Source: Segatella copri | GTDB lineage: Bacteria; Bacteroidota; Bacteroidia; Bacteroidales; Bacteroidaceae | Length of the DNA stretch: 64,000 bases | Assembly: GCF_026015295.1 (NCBI RefSeq) | Contig: NZ_JAPDUW010000001.1 | Span: 1,116,001 to 1,180,000 of the forward strand | Reading direction: 5' to 3' | Shown here: positions 27,568 to 35,540 of the stretch, one piece after another | Numbering within the stretch: position 1 is the first letter of the stretch | Layout: every line of letters begins with the position of its first letter | Notes under the pieces: generated by a model | Databases searched by the model: none | Told to the model about the DNA's origin: nothing | Seen by the model: the letters and a program-made list of their open reading frames with translations, nothing else | Translations under genes and position numbers: made by a program

Positions 27568-28185
27568 CTATCTGTTCCTTCGTACCTGCTGTGCGGACAC
27601 CATATTGCGTGCATTTTTCCAAGCGCCAACAATCTGACCCAGATACATTGTATGAATGCCTGCAGGAAAGTTGGCGTACATTTTCTTAGGCACGTCGTTA
27701 CGAAAATGCTTCTCCTCGAAAGGTGCACTATACATGGTCTCACATTCTATCACGACATCAGCCTCCTTAAAATAAGGAGTACCATTTTTAGTATAAGCCA
27801 CATGCAGAGAAAGAGCCTTGGCCTTGTCTCCATCTCTACCGCTGTGCTTGCCCATATACTGAATAACATCAGCATCGGAGAACTGCATCACCGTGAAATA
27901 CTTCGATTTCTCCATAAATTCATGCGTGTATCTTTTCTGAGCTACATAAACTGTCATCAAAGGCAAGCTTCTGCCCCAGATAGTTCCCATGCTTCCCCAC
28001 CCGATGGTCATCGCATTATAGCTTTCCTGGTCTCCTGCAGCTAAAATCAGTCCATTCTGAAAGAACGTGAATGGATTAACATAAAAACTGTCCTGTACTT
28101 CAATCTCCTTGAAACCATTCTCTGTCTGGGCAGAGATTCCCAGCGAGCAGAAAGCCATGAACATGGCTATAAATATTTTCTTCAT
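27568..28185 (-). CDS. Exported flavin-reductase-like protein
   Basis: 205 residues. Signal peptide (MKKIFIAMFMAFCSLGISAQ) then a flavin reductase/FMN-binding split barrel: YNAMTIGWGSMGTIWGRSLP and ALSLHVAYTKNGTPYF. Family members bind FMN and reduce or exchange flavin. It is the last gene of a four-gene leftward operon with 9-27 bp gaps, all of whose products are exported or membrane-bound. Confidence 0.75.
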   Translation of the reverse strand: MKKIFIAMFMAFCSLGISAQTENGFKEIEVQDSFYVNPFTFFQNGLILAAGDQESYNAMTIGWGSMGTIWGRSLPLMTVYVAQKRYTHEFMEKSKYFTVMQFSDADVIQYMGKHSGRDGDKAKALSLHVAYTKNGTPYFKEADVVIECETMYSAPFEEKHFRNDVPKKMYANFPAGIHTMYLGQIVGAWKNARNMVSAQQVRRNR

Positions 28186-28194
28186 ATTATTATT

Positions 28195-28830
28195 TTACTC
28201 CCCTCCATATACGTTGTACGAAATATTTTCCTTCTTCCATTTATCCTTCGGAGTTGGCTTTGTGTCTGGATATCCAATCACGATGGTATTTAACGGAATT
28301 AACGACTCTGGCAGTTTGAGTGACTCAGCCACAGCTGCACAACGCTCTTTTGAGGGATAAGTGCCAGTCCATACGGCACCAAGTCCCATTCCCGTGGCTG
28401 CCAGAAGAATGTTTTCTGTGGCTGCTGAGCAATCCTGAATCCAAAACTCACGTGCATCACCTTCAAGAGCCTTGTCCATATCGCCGCAGACTACGATAGC
28501 CAGCGGAGCCTTGGCAGCCATTCCGGCATTTGGATTAGCCTCGGAAAGTTTCTGCAACTGGTTCTTGTCCGTAACAACAATAAAGTGCCAAGGTTGTTTG
28601 TTTGCTGCAGTTGGAGCTGCCATTCCTGCCCGAAGCAGCTTTTCCACCTTCTCGCTTTCAACAGCTCTGTCCTCATAGGAACGGACAGATGTGCGATTGA
28701 GAATATTGTTGATTACTACTTCCGAACTATCCTGTTCCATCACTTTTCCATCTCCTGCCGGTGCAAGTTTATAACAGAGGAACACTAATGCAATAGCGAG
28801 TACTACATTGAGAATCATTGAAATCTTCAT
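28195..28830 (-). CDS. Exported or membrane-anchored nitroreductase
   Basis: 211 residues. An N-terminal hydrophobic helix (ILNVVLAIALVFLCYKL) is followed by a nitroreductase domain with RTSVRSYEDR, MAAPTAANKQPWHFIVV and GLGAVWTGTYP. It is clearly paralogous to the exported nitroreductase at 20.2-20.8 kb. It is packed (9-10 bp) between the FMN/Fe-S membrane protein and the flavin reductase. Confidence 0.8.
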   Translation of the reverse strand: MKISMILNVVLAIALVFLCYKLAPAGDGKVMEQDSSEVVINNILNRTSVRSYEDRAVESEKVEKLLRAGMAAPTAANKQPWHFIVVTDKNQLQKLSEANPNAGMAAKAPLAIVVCGDMDKALEGDAREFWIQDCSAATENILLAATGMGLGAVWTGTYPSKERCAAVAESLKLPESLIPLNTIVIGYPDTKPTPKDKWKKENISYNVYGGE

Positions 28831-28840
28831 ATCTTTTATT

Positions 28841-29920
28841 TTATTTTGAAAATTGACAGTATTTTAAGAGCGAACCTGTTGGACAGACGAAGCGGCAGTA
28901 AGGTCGCATAACTACCGTTGAGAGTGCTACGAAGACAATAGCAAGGGCAATAACCACCCATGATGCAGATTGGAACACAAAGGCAGAGAAGGGTTCGTAA
29001 TCAATCCAGTCGAACCATACACCCGTCCACAAACACAACATGAGCATTGCCCAAAGTATCTGGCGAAACTTATCAAGTCGCTTGGCTGTGGCTGGTTTTA
29101 TCCTGACTTTATATCCTACGCATTTTCCTGCAAGCTCCTGCAAAGAACCAAAGGGACACACCTGCGTACAATAGTATGATTTCTTGCCAAAGAGTGGGTA
29201 TACGAATGCGGTGATAAGCATAATTACCGGCACTATCAACGCCACTATGTTCATGCCGTTCGACATGTAGCTGATGATTGACGTGTAGTTAAGAAACGAG
29301 CCACACCAGAAACCAAGCACTACGACATTCAGGATTTGCTGACCTGTCCTATAGCGTCTGTCTTTAATGAATAGCGGCACGATGGCAGCCAAAAGCACAA
29401 CGACAAGTCCGGCCATAGCCTTGGCAGAAAAATCAAACTCGGCCCATACCGAAGTCTTTACTGGATTCTTTGCTGCATACTGCAGTCCACGCTGCACGTT
29501 TCCGATGATTGCCTTTGATGAGAACGTTGCACCAGACACGGCGTCCACCTTCATCTTCTGTGCATCTTCCACGGTCTGCCCATTCCATTTGGTAAGAAGC
29601 ACAGAAGCTTCCTTGAAGAAATCGGGAGTCTCTGAATTGGCAAGGGCTCTGATATTCTCCACCCTACCCTCATGCAGGGTAATCTCCAACGGCACAGTGC
29701 CTCCATAGCCTACAATGTCTTTTCCAAGTTCTGTAGTATTCAATCGTACAGAACCATCTTCAAGCACCACCATTGGCTCAGTCTTTTGCGAAGCTGTCTG
29801 ATGATCCTTCACATCCTGTCCTGCCACCTTGCTGTCTCTTCGAATACTGACAGCCACAACCATCAGTACACACGTCAGCAAGCATAGCAGTTGTTGTAGT
29901 TTTCCTGAATAATTTTTCAT
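28841..29920 (-). CDS. FMN-binding, 4Fe-4S polyferredoxin-type membrane protein (NosR-like)
   Basis: 359 residues. One N-terminal membrane helix, a periplasmic FMN_bind domain (~65-150, ending VDAVSGATFSS), four membrane segments from ~170, and two cysteine clusters, YCTQVCPFGSLQE and YCRFVCPTGSLLKYCQ, typical of the NosR/PceC type. These proteins pass electrons across the membrane between Fe-S centres and a covalently bound flavin. It is the natural electron entry point for the exported flavoproteins encoded nearby. ApbE would be needed in trans. Confidence 0.85.
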   Translation of the reverse strand: MKNYSGKLQQLLCLLTCVLMVVAVSIRRDSKVAGQDVKDHQTASQKTEPMVVLEDGSVRLNTTELGKDIVGYGGTVPLEITLHEGRVENIRALANSETPDFFKEASVLLTKWNGQTVEDAQKMKVDAVSGATFSSKAIIGNVQRGLQYAAKNPVKTSVWAEFDFSAKAMAGLVVVLLAAIVPLFIKDRRYRTGQQILNVVVLGFWCGSFLNYTSIISYMSNGMNIVALIVPVIMLITAFVYPLFGKKSYYCTQVCPFGSLQELAGKCVGYKVRIKPATAKRLDKFRQILWAMLMLCLWTGVWFDWIDYEPFSAFVFQSASWVVIALAIVFVALSTVVMRPYCRFVCPTGSLLKYCQFSK

Positions 29921-29947
29921 TTTTTGTCTTTCTTATAGCAACTAATA

Positions 29948-31264
29948 TTACTTATTAAAGCGCTCATTCAACCAATTATCCACATAGTCAAAGAGTTTTT
30001 TAACTGTATCTCCGTAACTCGTCTTGTTGTATTTCTCGGCTTCTCTTTCTGGCGTGAAATTATGTCCTGCACCTTCCACAAAAGCGATTGTCTTGTCTGT
30101 AGATGCACTATGATTGTAAATCTCCTCCGCAGCCAGATACTCATAACTGCCAGTCATTCCCATAAACAGAGATGGCACAGTCACACCCTCGATATTGCCA
30201 ATCGGACTGTTGATATTCGAGTTCCAGTGAACGCCCTGCAATCCATCAGCATTCACACGGAAATCATCATCCGTCGTGATGGCACATGTGCTGAGAAAAC
30301 CTCTTACGGTAGTATTGAGAGAGGCTGTCAAACGTTCAGAACTGCCGATGATGCCGAAGGGAGCTCTGACACTCTTTACCACTTCCTTCTTGACACTTCC
30401 ATCAGCCTTGATAACAGACCATACTTTCTTGGTATGAGCCAGAAGTGACAAGTCCTGCGGAAAGAGTTTGTTATAGAATCTCATCTGTGCCGCTCCAGCC
30501 ACAACAAATGGCTCATCGTCAGCAAAGTGCCCTTTTCCTGCTTCAATCTTTAACAGTCTGTCGTTGGCTATTGCCATTAAGGTCTGCAGACGATTTCTCT
30601 GAGCCTGATTATAACTGGCAACAAAAGCGTCATTGTAAACAGAATTTCCTCCGACTACATATCCATTGGCAGGATCTTTCAGGTTGAAACGTCCGGTTTC
30701 ATTCATTCCCTCATTCTGTTTGCCGATATTCGCATCGAGACTCAGAAGGGTCATGAGCGAATTTCCAAAGTTCGCATCCAGCAACATCACGCCATCTGTC
30801 TTTGGCAAACCAGCCAGCTTCTCGTTCCAGTCATTATATAGCTTTCCCTCAAAGGCAGCCTTTCCTTTTTCTGCCACCAGCTGATAAGCAGTCATGACAG
30901 TGGCTCCACCGGAATGCCCCAGAAGAATCACTTTTCTGATATTCGGATCCTTACGGAGATACTCCACACACGCCTTGATATTGAGTAATTTCTCGCTGAT
31001 AACCTTACCCTGAGTAGGAACGGTTGCAATAACCGTATAGCCACGCTTAGACAACTCCGGATTAGGAATGAAACCCATATAATCCTCATCAGAGTGCATC
31101 ACTACTATACCAATACCTGCTTTGGCTGTTTTTTGAGTTGGCTGATACACTACAGCCGACTGATGTCCTAAACTCACGAAACGGGCAGAATATCCTTCGC
31201 CTTCTGCCAGGGCTGGAACCATGTTCAACATGAATCCCAAAATAAACAACATAATTTTTCTCAT
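29948..31264 (-). CDS. Exported alpha/beta hydrolase
   Basis: 438 residues. Signal peptide (MRKIMLFILGFMLNMVPALA), nucleophile elbow LLGHSGGAT near residue 117, and a late EGAGHNFTP giving the catalytic His. It resembles dienelactone-hydrolase or esterase proteins. It is first in the operon with the FMN/Fe-S protein (27 bp apart). The substrate is unknown; an ester-type siderophore would fit the context, but that is speculation. Confidence 0.7.
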   Translation of the reverse strand: MRKIMLFILGFMLNMVPALAEGEGYSARFVSLGHQSAVVYQPTQKTAKAGIGIVVMHSDEDYMGFIPNPELSKRGYTVIATVPTQGKVISEKLLNIKACVEYLRKDPNIRKVILLGHSGGATVMTAYQLVAEKGKAAFEGKLYNDWNEKLAGLPKTDGVMLLDANFGNSLMTLLSLDANIGKQNEGMNETGRFNLKDPANGYVVGGNSVYNDAFVASYNQAQRNRLQTLMAIANDRLLKIEAGKGHFADDEPFVVAGAAQMRFYNKLFPQDLSLLAHTKKVWSVIKADGSVKKEVVKSVRAPFGIIGSSERLTASLNTTVRGFLSTCAITTDDDFRVNADGLQGVHWNSNINSPIGNIEGVTVPSLFMGMTGSYEYLAAEEIYNHSASTDKTIAFVEGAGHNFTPEREAEKYNKTSYGDTVKKLFDYVDNWLNERFNK

Positions 31265-31451
31265 CGGATTAAACTCCTATTATTCTTATTAATTTTTATA
31301 CACAACAAGTATTACACTAAAATGGAGTTAATTCGACACAAATAGAGTCATGGTTTCTACCAAAACCATTTCTTAGACTCATAAAACTCTATAAGGTTTA
31401 TTGCATTAACGGTATTTAACGAGTTTCCCATACTTCATCATCTCTACATTC
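31265..31451. other. Intergenic region upstream of the redox operon
   Basis: AT-rich with a 7-bp palindrome ATGGTTT-CTACCA-AAACCAT around 31350-31369, possibly an operator of the leftward operon. No clear TAnnTTTG box was found. Confidence 0.35.
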
Positions 31452-31565
31452 CTATCGGTCTCGTCTGAAATCGTTGCGTCCGTCTCCATGCCACCATGCG
31501 CCCAGGAAGGCGAGGATGGCACGGAGAACGATGTAGATAACGATGATGTCAACAAATTCATTCAT
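31452..31565 (-). CDS. Small membrane protein of 37 residues
   Basis: ATG at 31565, stop at 31452-31454. MNEFVDIIVIYIVLRAILAF leads into a Trp/Gly/Arg-rich tail (GAWWHGDGRNDFRRDR). It lies 23 bp after the SLOG gene on the same strand. A hydrophobic helix with a charged tail is typical of real small membrane proteins, but I recognise no family. Confidence 0.5.
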   Translation of the reverse strand: MNEFVDIIVIYIVLRAILAFLGAWWHGDGRNDFRRDR

Positions 31566-31588
31566 AAGCTTGATATTTAACGAGTTAT

Positions 31589-32086
31589 TTAATATATATT
31601 TACAACCGGAATGCCCAAACAGTTGGCTTTCTTGAAAGTGTAGTAGGTTCCACCCTTCTCTCTCCCATCATAGAAGGAAATGAGGAGGGATGCATTCTCA
31701 ACCATGAACTCGTCTCGGTCAAGAAAACATCGGGTGTAATAGTATTCTGAAAGGATGATCACCTCATCTGCTGAAGCCATCAATCCATCATAAACCATCC
31801 TAACGCTGGGCTTGAACCTATCTGCCTGACCTCTGAAAGGAATGGCTGCGGTAAGCGTCATTCCCGGGCAGGAAGATTTCAGCGACTGCACTATCTGGGC
31901 TGCCATCAAGTCAATACCGATGGCGAATCCCGAAATAAAATTACTGATGCCATGCTCGTAAGCTTCGAGGATGGCTTTGGTCAATCGCTCTCTTATGACC
32001 TCCTGCTGAGAGAAGTTGTAAAAGCGATGACCTGTAAAGGCTGCCGAAACAGCCTTGGCAAACTTTGTCATATTCTTTCTTTTCAT
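31589..32086 (-). CDS. SLOG-domain protein, DUF1273/YpsA type
   Basis: 165 residues. AAFTGHRFYNF at the N-terminus and ISGFAIGIDLMAAQIVQSL match the nucleotide-binding pattern of DUF1273 (YpsA) SLOG proteins; TYYTFKKANCLGIPVVNIY is the usual end. SLOG domains bind nucleotide-derived ligands. The ATG overlaps the stop of the PRTase gene by 4 bp, so the two are coupled. Confidence 0.8.
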   Translation of the reverse strand: MKRKNMTKFAKAVSAAFTGHRFYNFSQQEVIRERLTKAILEAYEHGISNFISGFAIGIDLMAAQIVQSLKSSCPGMTLTAAIPFRGQADRFKPSVRMVYDGLMASADEVIILSEYYYTRCFLDRDEFMVENASLLISFYDGREKGGTYYTFKKANCLGIPVVNIY

Positions 32087-32661
32087 TGCTGTACATATTT
32101 ATATGATGTTTTGCCGAGGAAAATGCCGTTTGTTACGTGCGCCCCTACTTGTTCCAATTGTGCAGTGTAGGCACAGAATGAAGTGCCGGTAGTGACCACA
32201 TCGTCCCAAATGCAGACTATCTTGTTTTTGAAGAAGTTCGCATCCACCTCAATATTATTCTTTTCCTTCAAGCGCTTTGCTCGCTCTTCCTTCTTGACCT
32301 TTGTGCCATGAACTGCGGTACGTTCGCCAACAACCTTGACATGGGAAAAGCCGTTGATTGCTCCAGAAAACTTGCAGACAAGTTCAGAGAAGTTCTTGTT
32401 GCGTGCCTCGTTACGTTCCTGGCTGCTTGCAGGAACGCAAGAGAAGACAACGCTGCGAACCTTACGACCAAACTTTTTGACAAGCATCTTTGCCACGCAC
32501 TTCGCCACATCTGCATGGTTTCGACCATCCTTGAAATCATAGATAACCTGGCGGTCAAAGAAAGCATCCATACCGATGTTCTTGATTCGTACCGGATAAT
32601 AGCGCAAAAAGCAGTTCAACTCCTTATCCTCCTGTCCCTTGATGTAAACCTGTACCATGTT
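32083..32661 (-). CDS. Phosphoribosyltransferase-like protein (ComF type)
   Basis: 192 residues from the ATG at 32661 (the frame is open a little further). The PRPP-binding loop VCIWDDVVTTGTS lies near residue 155; SVVFSCVPASS earlier fits the family. The substrate is unknown. It is the middle gene of a DUF2958-PRTase-SLOG run typical of Bacteroidetes mobile elements. Confidence 0.7.
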   Translation of the reverse strand, partial: NMVQVYIKGQEDKELNCFLRYYPVRIKNIGMDAFFDRQVIYDFKDGRNHADVAKCVAKMLVKKFGRKVRSVVFSCVPASSQERNEARNKNFSELVCKFSGAINGFSHVKVVGERTAVHGTKVKKEERAKRLKEKNNIEVDANFFKNKIVCIWDDVVTTGTSFCAYTAQLEQVGAHVTNGIFLGKTSYKYVQQ

Positions 32662-32728
32662 CATTGCTTTAAGTGTTGTTACTTGGCAGGTAGCAGCCAT
32701 CAGCCACTACCCACCGAGAAAAATGTTT

Positions 32729-33106
32729 TCAATCGTAAAGTCTGCTGAGGAAAGACTGCAACTCTCTGTCGAAGATTTCAGAAAGCTGACATGGTTGGAA
32801 TGGCTTTCTCTGCTCCACTCTGACCTTGCCGAGTCCGAACTTGGTTACGTCAAACTCCACACTTGCCATTTCATTGGCAGAAATGTAGCTGTACTCAGTC
32901 TCAGCCAAACCTACAACGATGCCAAAGAGCACAAAATCATCATTCTCTCGCTGTCCTTCAAGAATGTACCAGCGAGCATTGCCGATGAAAAACACTGCGA
33001 TGCAAACTGCATCCTTCTTCTTACTATCCTGAGAATAAAGCGGATAGTCCTGCATTGCCTTCTCCAATTCTGGAGTAATCAGGCGGTTGTTGAAATCTTT
33101 TGCCAT
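32729..33106 (-). CDS. DUF2958-like protein
   Basis: 125 residues. PLYSQDSKKKDAVCIAVFF, WYILEGQ...DFVLFGIVVGL and FGLGKVRVEQRKPFQPCQLS follow the DUF2958 pattern (LYSQ...KFF...W.....FGYVVGL...GLG). The family is common on conjugative elements; its function is unknown. It lies 67 bp upstream of the PRTase gene on the same strand. Confidence 0.7.
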   Translation of the reverse strand: MAKDFNNRLITPELEKAMQDYPLYSQDSKKKDAVCIAVFFIGNARWYILEGQRENDDFVLFGIVVGLAETEYSYISANEMASVEFDVTKFGLGKVRVEQRKPFQPCQLSEIFDRELQSFLSRLYD

Positions 33107-33433
33107 AGTCTCTAAAATTTATTTTCTCCCTTTCGTTAAGTCCTTTCGGACTTGGGATCGGGAAGCTTTTTCTGCTTTTCAAAGTGCGTACAAGGCAATA
33201 AGGCAAGTCTGATGGGAAGAATACTCTTTTGCATGTTTCATGGAAAAGGAAGATTGTTACCGAATCACGACTTGCTATTTGCCAGATACGCGATAACTTT
33301 GCAGAAAAAGAATCCCGAAATCCCAAAGACGATACGGAATCAAAGACTTCTGGTTTCAGTAAGAAGAAAATAGTATAACAGAAAATGACTGTAGGGATAA
33401 AAAAGCCGGGTGGGAATAGGCCAAGCAAGTATC

Positions 33434-33515
33434 AACAGTTTAAAAAGCCAGCGTGTTGCTCCTTCGTAAGTCGATAAAATCGGCCTGCGAAAGAACAACA
33501 CCCTGGCTAACTGTT
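33434..33515. other. Long imperfect palindrome with five nested stems
   Basis: From outside in: AACAGTT/AACTGTT, GCCAG/CTGGC, GTGTTG/CAACAC, TTCG/CGAA and CGAT/ATCG, each separated by small internal loops. The 82-nt fold would be a stable RNA or single-stranded DNA hairpin. It has no T-run and is too elaborate for a plain terminator. Confidence 0.6.
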
Positions 33516-33917
33516 CATGCTTACTGGACTATGGCGTTTGAGGTGTTTTATTCTATAAAACAATAATGGCATTAACGTTACCATTACTCCCGAAGGTTAT
33601 AAATATACGATATATGCAATCTATGAAAACAAAGCTAGTACAGAAATGCATAGATCTCTTAAAATATTTTTTGTAATATGACTATGAGAAAAACTACAGA
33701 GGTACTTATTCTACAAATACTATCCGTTGTGCGATAAAACACGCTATAGATAAATACACACAAATTGCACTCTTAAATAATAGACATTTTTTCCAATAGA
33801 AAAGAAATTGATGGCGAAATAAAATCTATTAATCAAGACATAAAATTTGGAACAAAAAAATGTAAAATCGAATATTAAAACAAGTATCAAAAGGTAGTCT
33901 GTAAACATCATTTTAAA

Positions 33918-33926
33918 ATAATAAAA
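33918..33926. repeat. Left target-site duplication of IS copy 1
   Basis: ATAATAAAA, repeated at 35252-35260 on the other side of the element. A 9-bp duplication shows insertion by simple transposition. Confidence 0.85.
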
Positions 33927-35251
33927 CACTACTGTCCCGTTAAAGTGGACTAATCGCTCTTTGAATTAATTGAAATACAGTCTATTAGGTGGTGTTTGGG
34001 AATGAAACGGACTTGATTTCGTAACTTTGCAGTCAAATTAAAATGACTGCTATGTTCCAAGACAAATACGTTTTTGCCCAGCTCACCGCTTTTTTGAACA
34101 GAACTCAGTTTAACAACTATGTTCGCAAGTATGATGGAAACCGCTATGTGAAGCATTTCACATGTTGGAATCAGTTGCTTGCTATGATGTTTGGTCAACT
34201 GAGTAATCGAGAGAGTTTGCGAGATTTGATTGTTGCTTTTGAAGCACATAGAGCAAAGCAATACCATCTTGGATTAGGGCGTAAGCCTATTGCGAAAACG
34301 ACATTTGCTTCTGCCAATCAGAATCGTGACTACCGTATCTTTGAAGACTTTGCTTTCTATATGATGGAGCAAGCCAGGAAGAAACGAGTAACGGATATCT
34401 TCAAGTTGAAAGGCAATGTATATGCTTTCGACTCAACGACCATTCCATTGTGTTTGTCGGTCTTCTGGTGGGCAAAGTTCCGTAAGAAGAAGGGAGGAAT
34501 AAAAGCACATGTGCTATATGACCTCGAATCTCAGGTTCCAGCTTTCTTCCATATCTCTACAGCATCAGTTTACGACTCAAAGGCTATGAAGGAAATTCCT
34601 TATGAATCAGGTTCTTACTATGTTTTCGACCGTGGATACAATGCATTCAAGGAGCTTTTCAAAATACATCAGCATGAATCGTTCTTTGTTGTGCGAGCCA
34701 AGAAGAATCTGCAATACAAATGCTGTAAATGGAGGCGCAGGTTGCCAAAGAATATATTGACAGATGCTGTGATTGAATTCACTGAATACAATTCATACCG
34801 GAAGTATCCAGAGAAACTCAGACTCGTCAATTTCTATGATGAAGAACAAGGTAGGGAGTTTGCCTTCCTGACAAATGCTTTTCATCTAACAGCTCCTGAA
34901 ATCGCCAACCTTTACAAGAACAGATGGCAGATAGAGCTGTTCTTCAAATGGCTAAAGCAGCACCTCAAGATCAAGAAGTTTTGGGGTACTACAGAGAATG
35001 CTGTGAGAATCCAAATCTCATCGGCAATCATAGCCTATTGCCTTGTTGCTATCGTACAACATGATTTGCAACTTAAGCGATCAACTTATGAGGTTCTTCA
35101 GATTCTAAGCATTTCTCTTATGGATAAGACACCACTCGTAGATCTCTTCGAAAGGACTGATTTCAATAATTTCAAAGAACTCGATTGTCCCCTCTTTCCG
35201 GGGTTATTTGATTAATATTTAACTGGTCCCGATTTTAACGGGACACTAATG
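33927..35251 (+). mobile_element. IS4-family insertion sequence, copy 1 (1325 bp)
   Basis: Ends CACTACTGTCCCGTTAAA (left) and CATTAGTGTCCCGTTAAA (right, read inward) are imperfect inverted repeats. Flanked by the 9-bp duplication ATAATAAAA. It reads as identical to copies 2 and 3. Its own -7 box TAACTTTG (34022-34029) sits just upstream of the transposase. On the leftward strand it interrupts the last codons of a small membrane ORF. Confidence 0.9.
34043..35215 (+). CDS. IS4-family transposase (copy 1)
   Basis: 390 residues. An N-terminal DUF4372-like domain (~1-75) precedes the DDE catalytic domain. FDSTTI holds the first Asp, FDRGYN the second, and YKNRWQIELFFKWLK is a perfect IS4 YREK signature (Y-2-R-3-E-6-K) with the catalytic Glu. 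Full length and apparently active. Transcription from the -7 box at 34022 leaves only a few bases of leader before the ATG. Confidence 0.92.
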   Translation: MTAMFQDKYVFAQLTAFLNRTQFNNYVRKYDGNRYVKHFTCWNQLLAMMFGQLSNRESLRDLIVAFEAHRAKQYHLGLGRKPIAKTTFASANQNRDYRIFEDFAFYMMEQARKKRVTDIFKLKGNVYAFDSTTIPLCLSVFWWAKFRKKKGGIKAHVLYDLESQVPAFFHISTASVYDSKAMKEIPYESGSYYVFDRGYNAFKELFKIHQHESFFVVRAKKNLQYKCCKWRRRLPKNILTDAVIEFTEYNSYRKYPEKLRLVNFYDEEQGREFAFLTNAFHLTAPEIANLYKNRWQIELFFKWLKQHLKIKKFWGTTENAVRIQISSAIIAYCLVAIVQHDLQLKRSTYEVLQILSISLMDKTPLVDLFERTDFNNFKELDCPLFPGLFD

Positions 35252-35540
35252 ATAATAAAAAGCAAGGAGCATAAGGCGATGCCACCATACTGTGCTCCTA
35301 AGACACAAGTCGGGCTGCTGACATCTTCGCTACCGACTACCCTTTGTAATTGCAAAATTAATAAAAACAAATGATATAACAAAAAGAAATAGGGAAAAAT
35401 ATTCATCAAGGCAAAAAAAGCAGGAGAACGCAGATTGTCATAAGCAGAACATCCTATGAAAGGAGGCATGCTTACCTTTTTTGAAACTCCTTCTATAGAA
35501 CTTTCTATTATAATAGGATGCTATATAATAAAGTAAAGAC
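35252..35540. other. Intergenic segment right of IS copy 1, with an IS-disrupted small membrane ORF
   Basis: On the minus strand an ORF from 35469 encodes a hydrophobic ~76-residue product. Joining both sides of the IS at its target duplication gives an end ...CSLLFIILK and a stop, so the IS hit its last three codons. The ORF resembles no family I know and may not be a gene. Confidence 0.35.

Larger units (their letters stand above)
33107..33926. other. 820-bp region without a confident gene
   Basis: A plus-strand TAACTTTG -7 box lies at 33293-33300, and a 30-codon basic ORF at 33385-33477 that runs into the long hairpin at 33434-33515. The rest is AT-rich. A weak leftward Phe-rich ORF (33744-33929) probably reflects base composition. 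Confidence 0.4.

Noticed and set aside
33434..33515. Integron attC site
   Set aside because: The outer ends do not give the RYYYAAC/GTTRRRY core sites and no integron integrase is in the window.
33744..33929. Leftward 61-codon Phe-rich ORF beside IS copy 1
   Set aside because: AT-rich sequence easily gives such frames; it has no promoter box, and the joined frame across the IS ends two codons past the target site instead of continuing into it.
33950..34267. Leftward 105-codon ORF inside each IS copy
   Set aside because: It lies opposite the transposase N-terminus and is the same in all copies; a shadow of the real gene.
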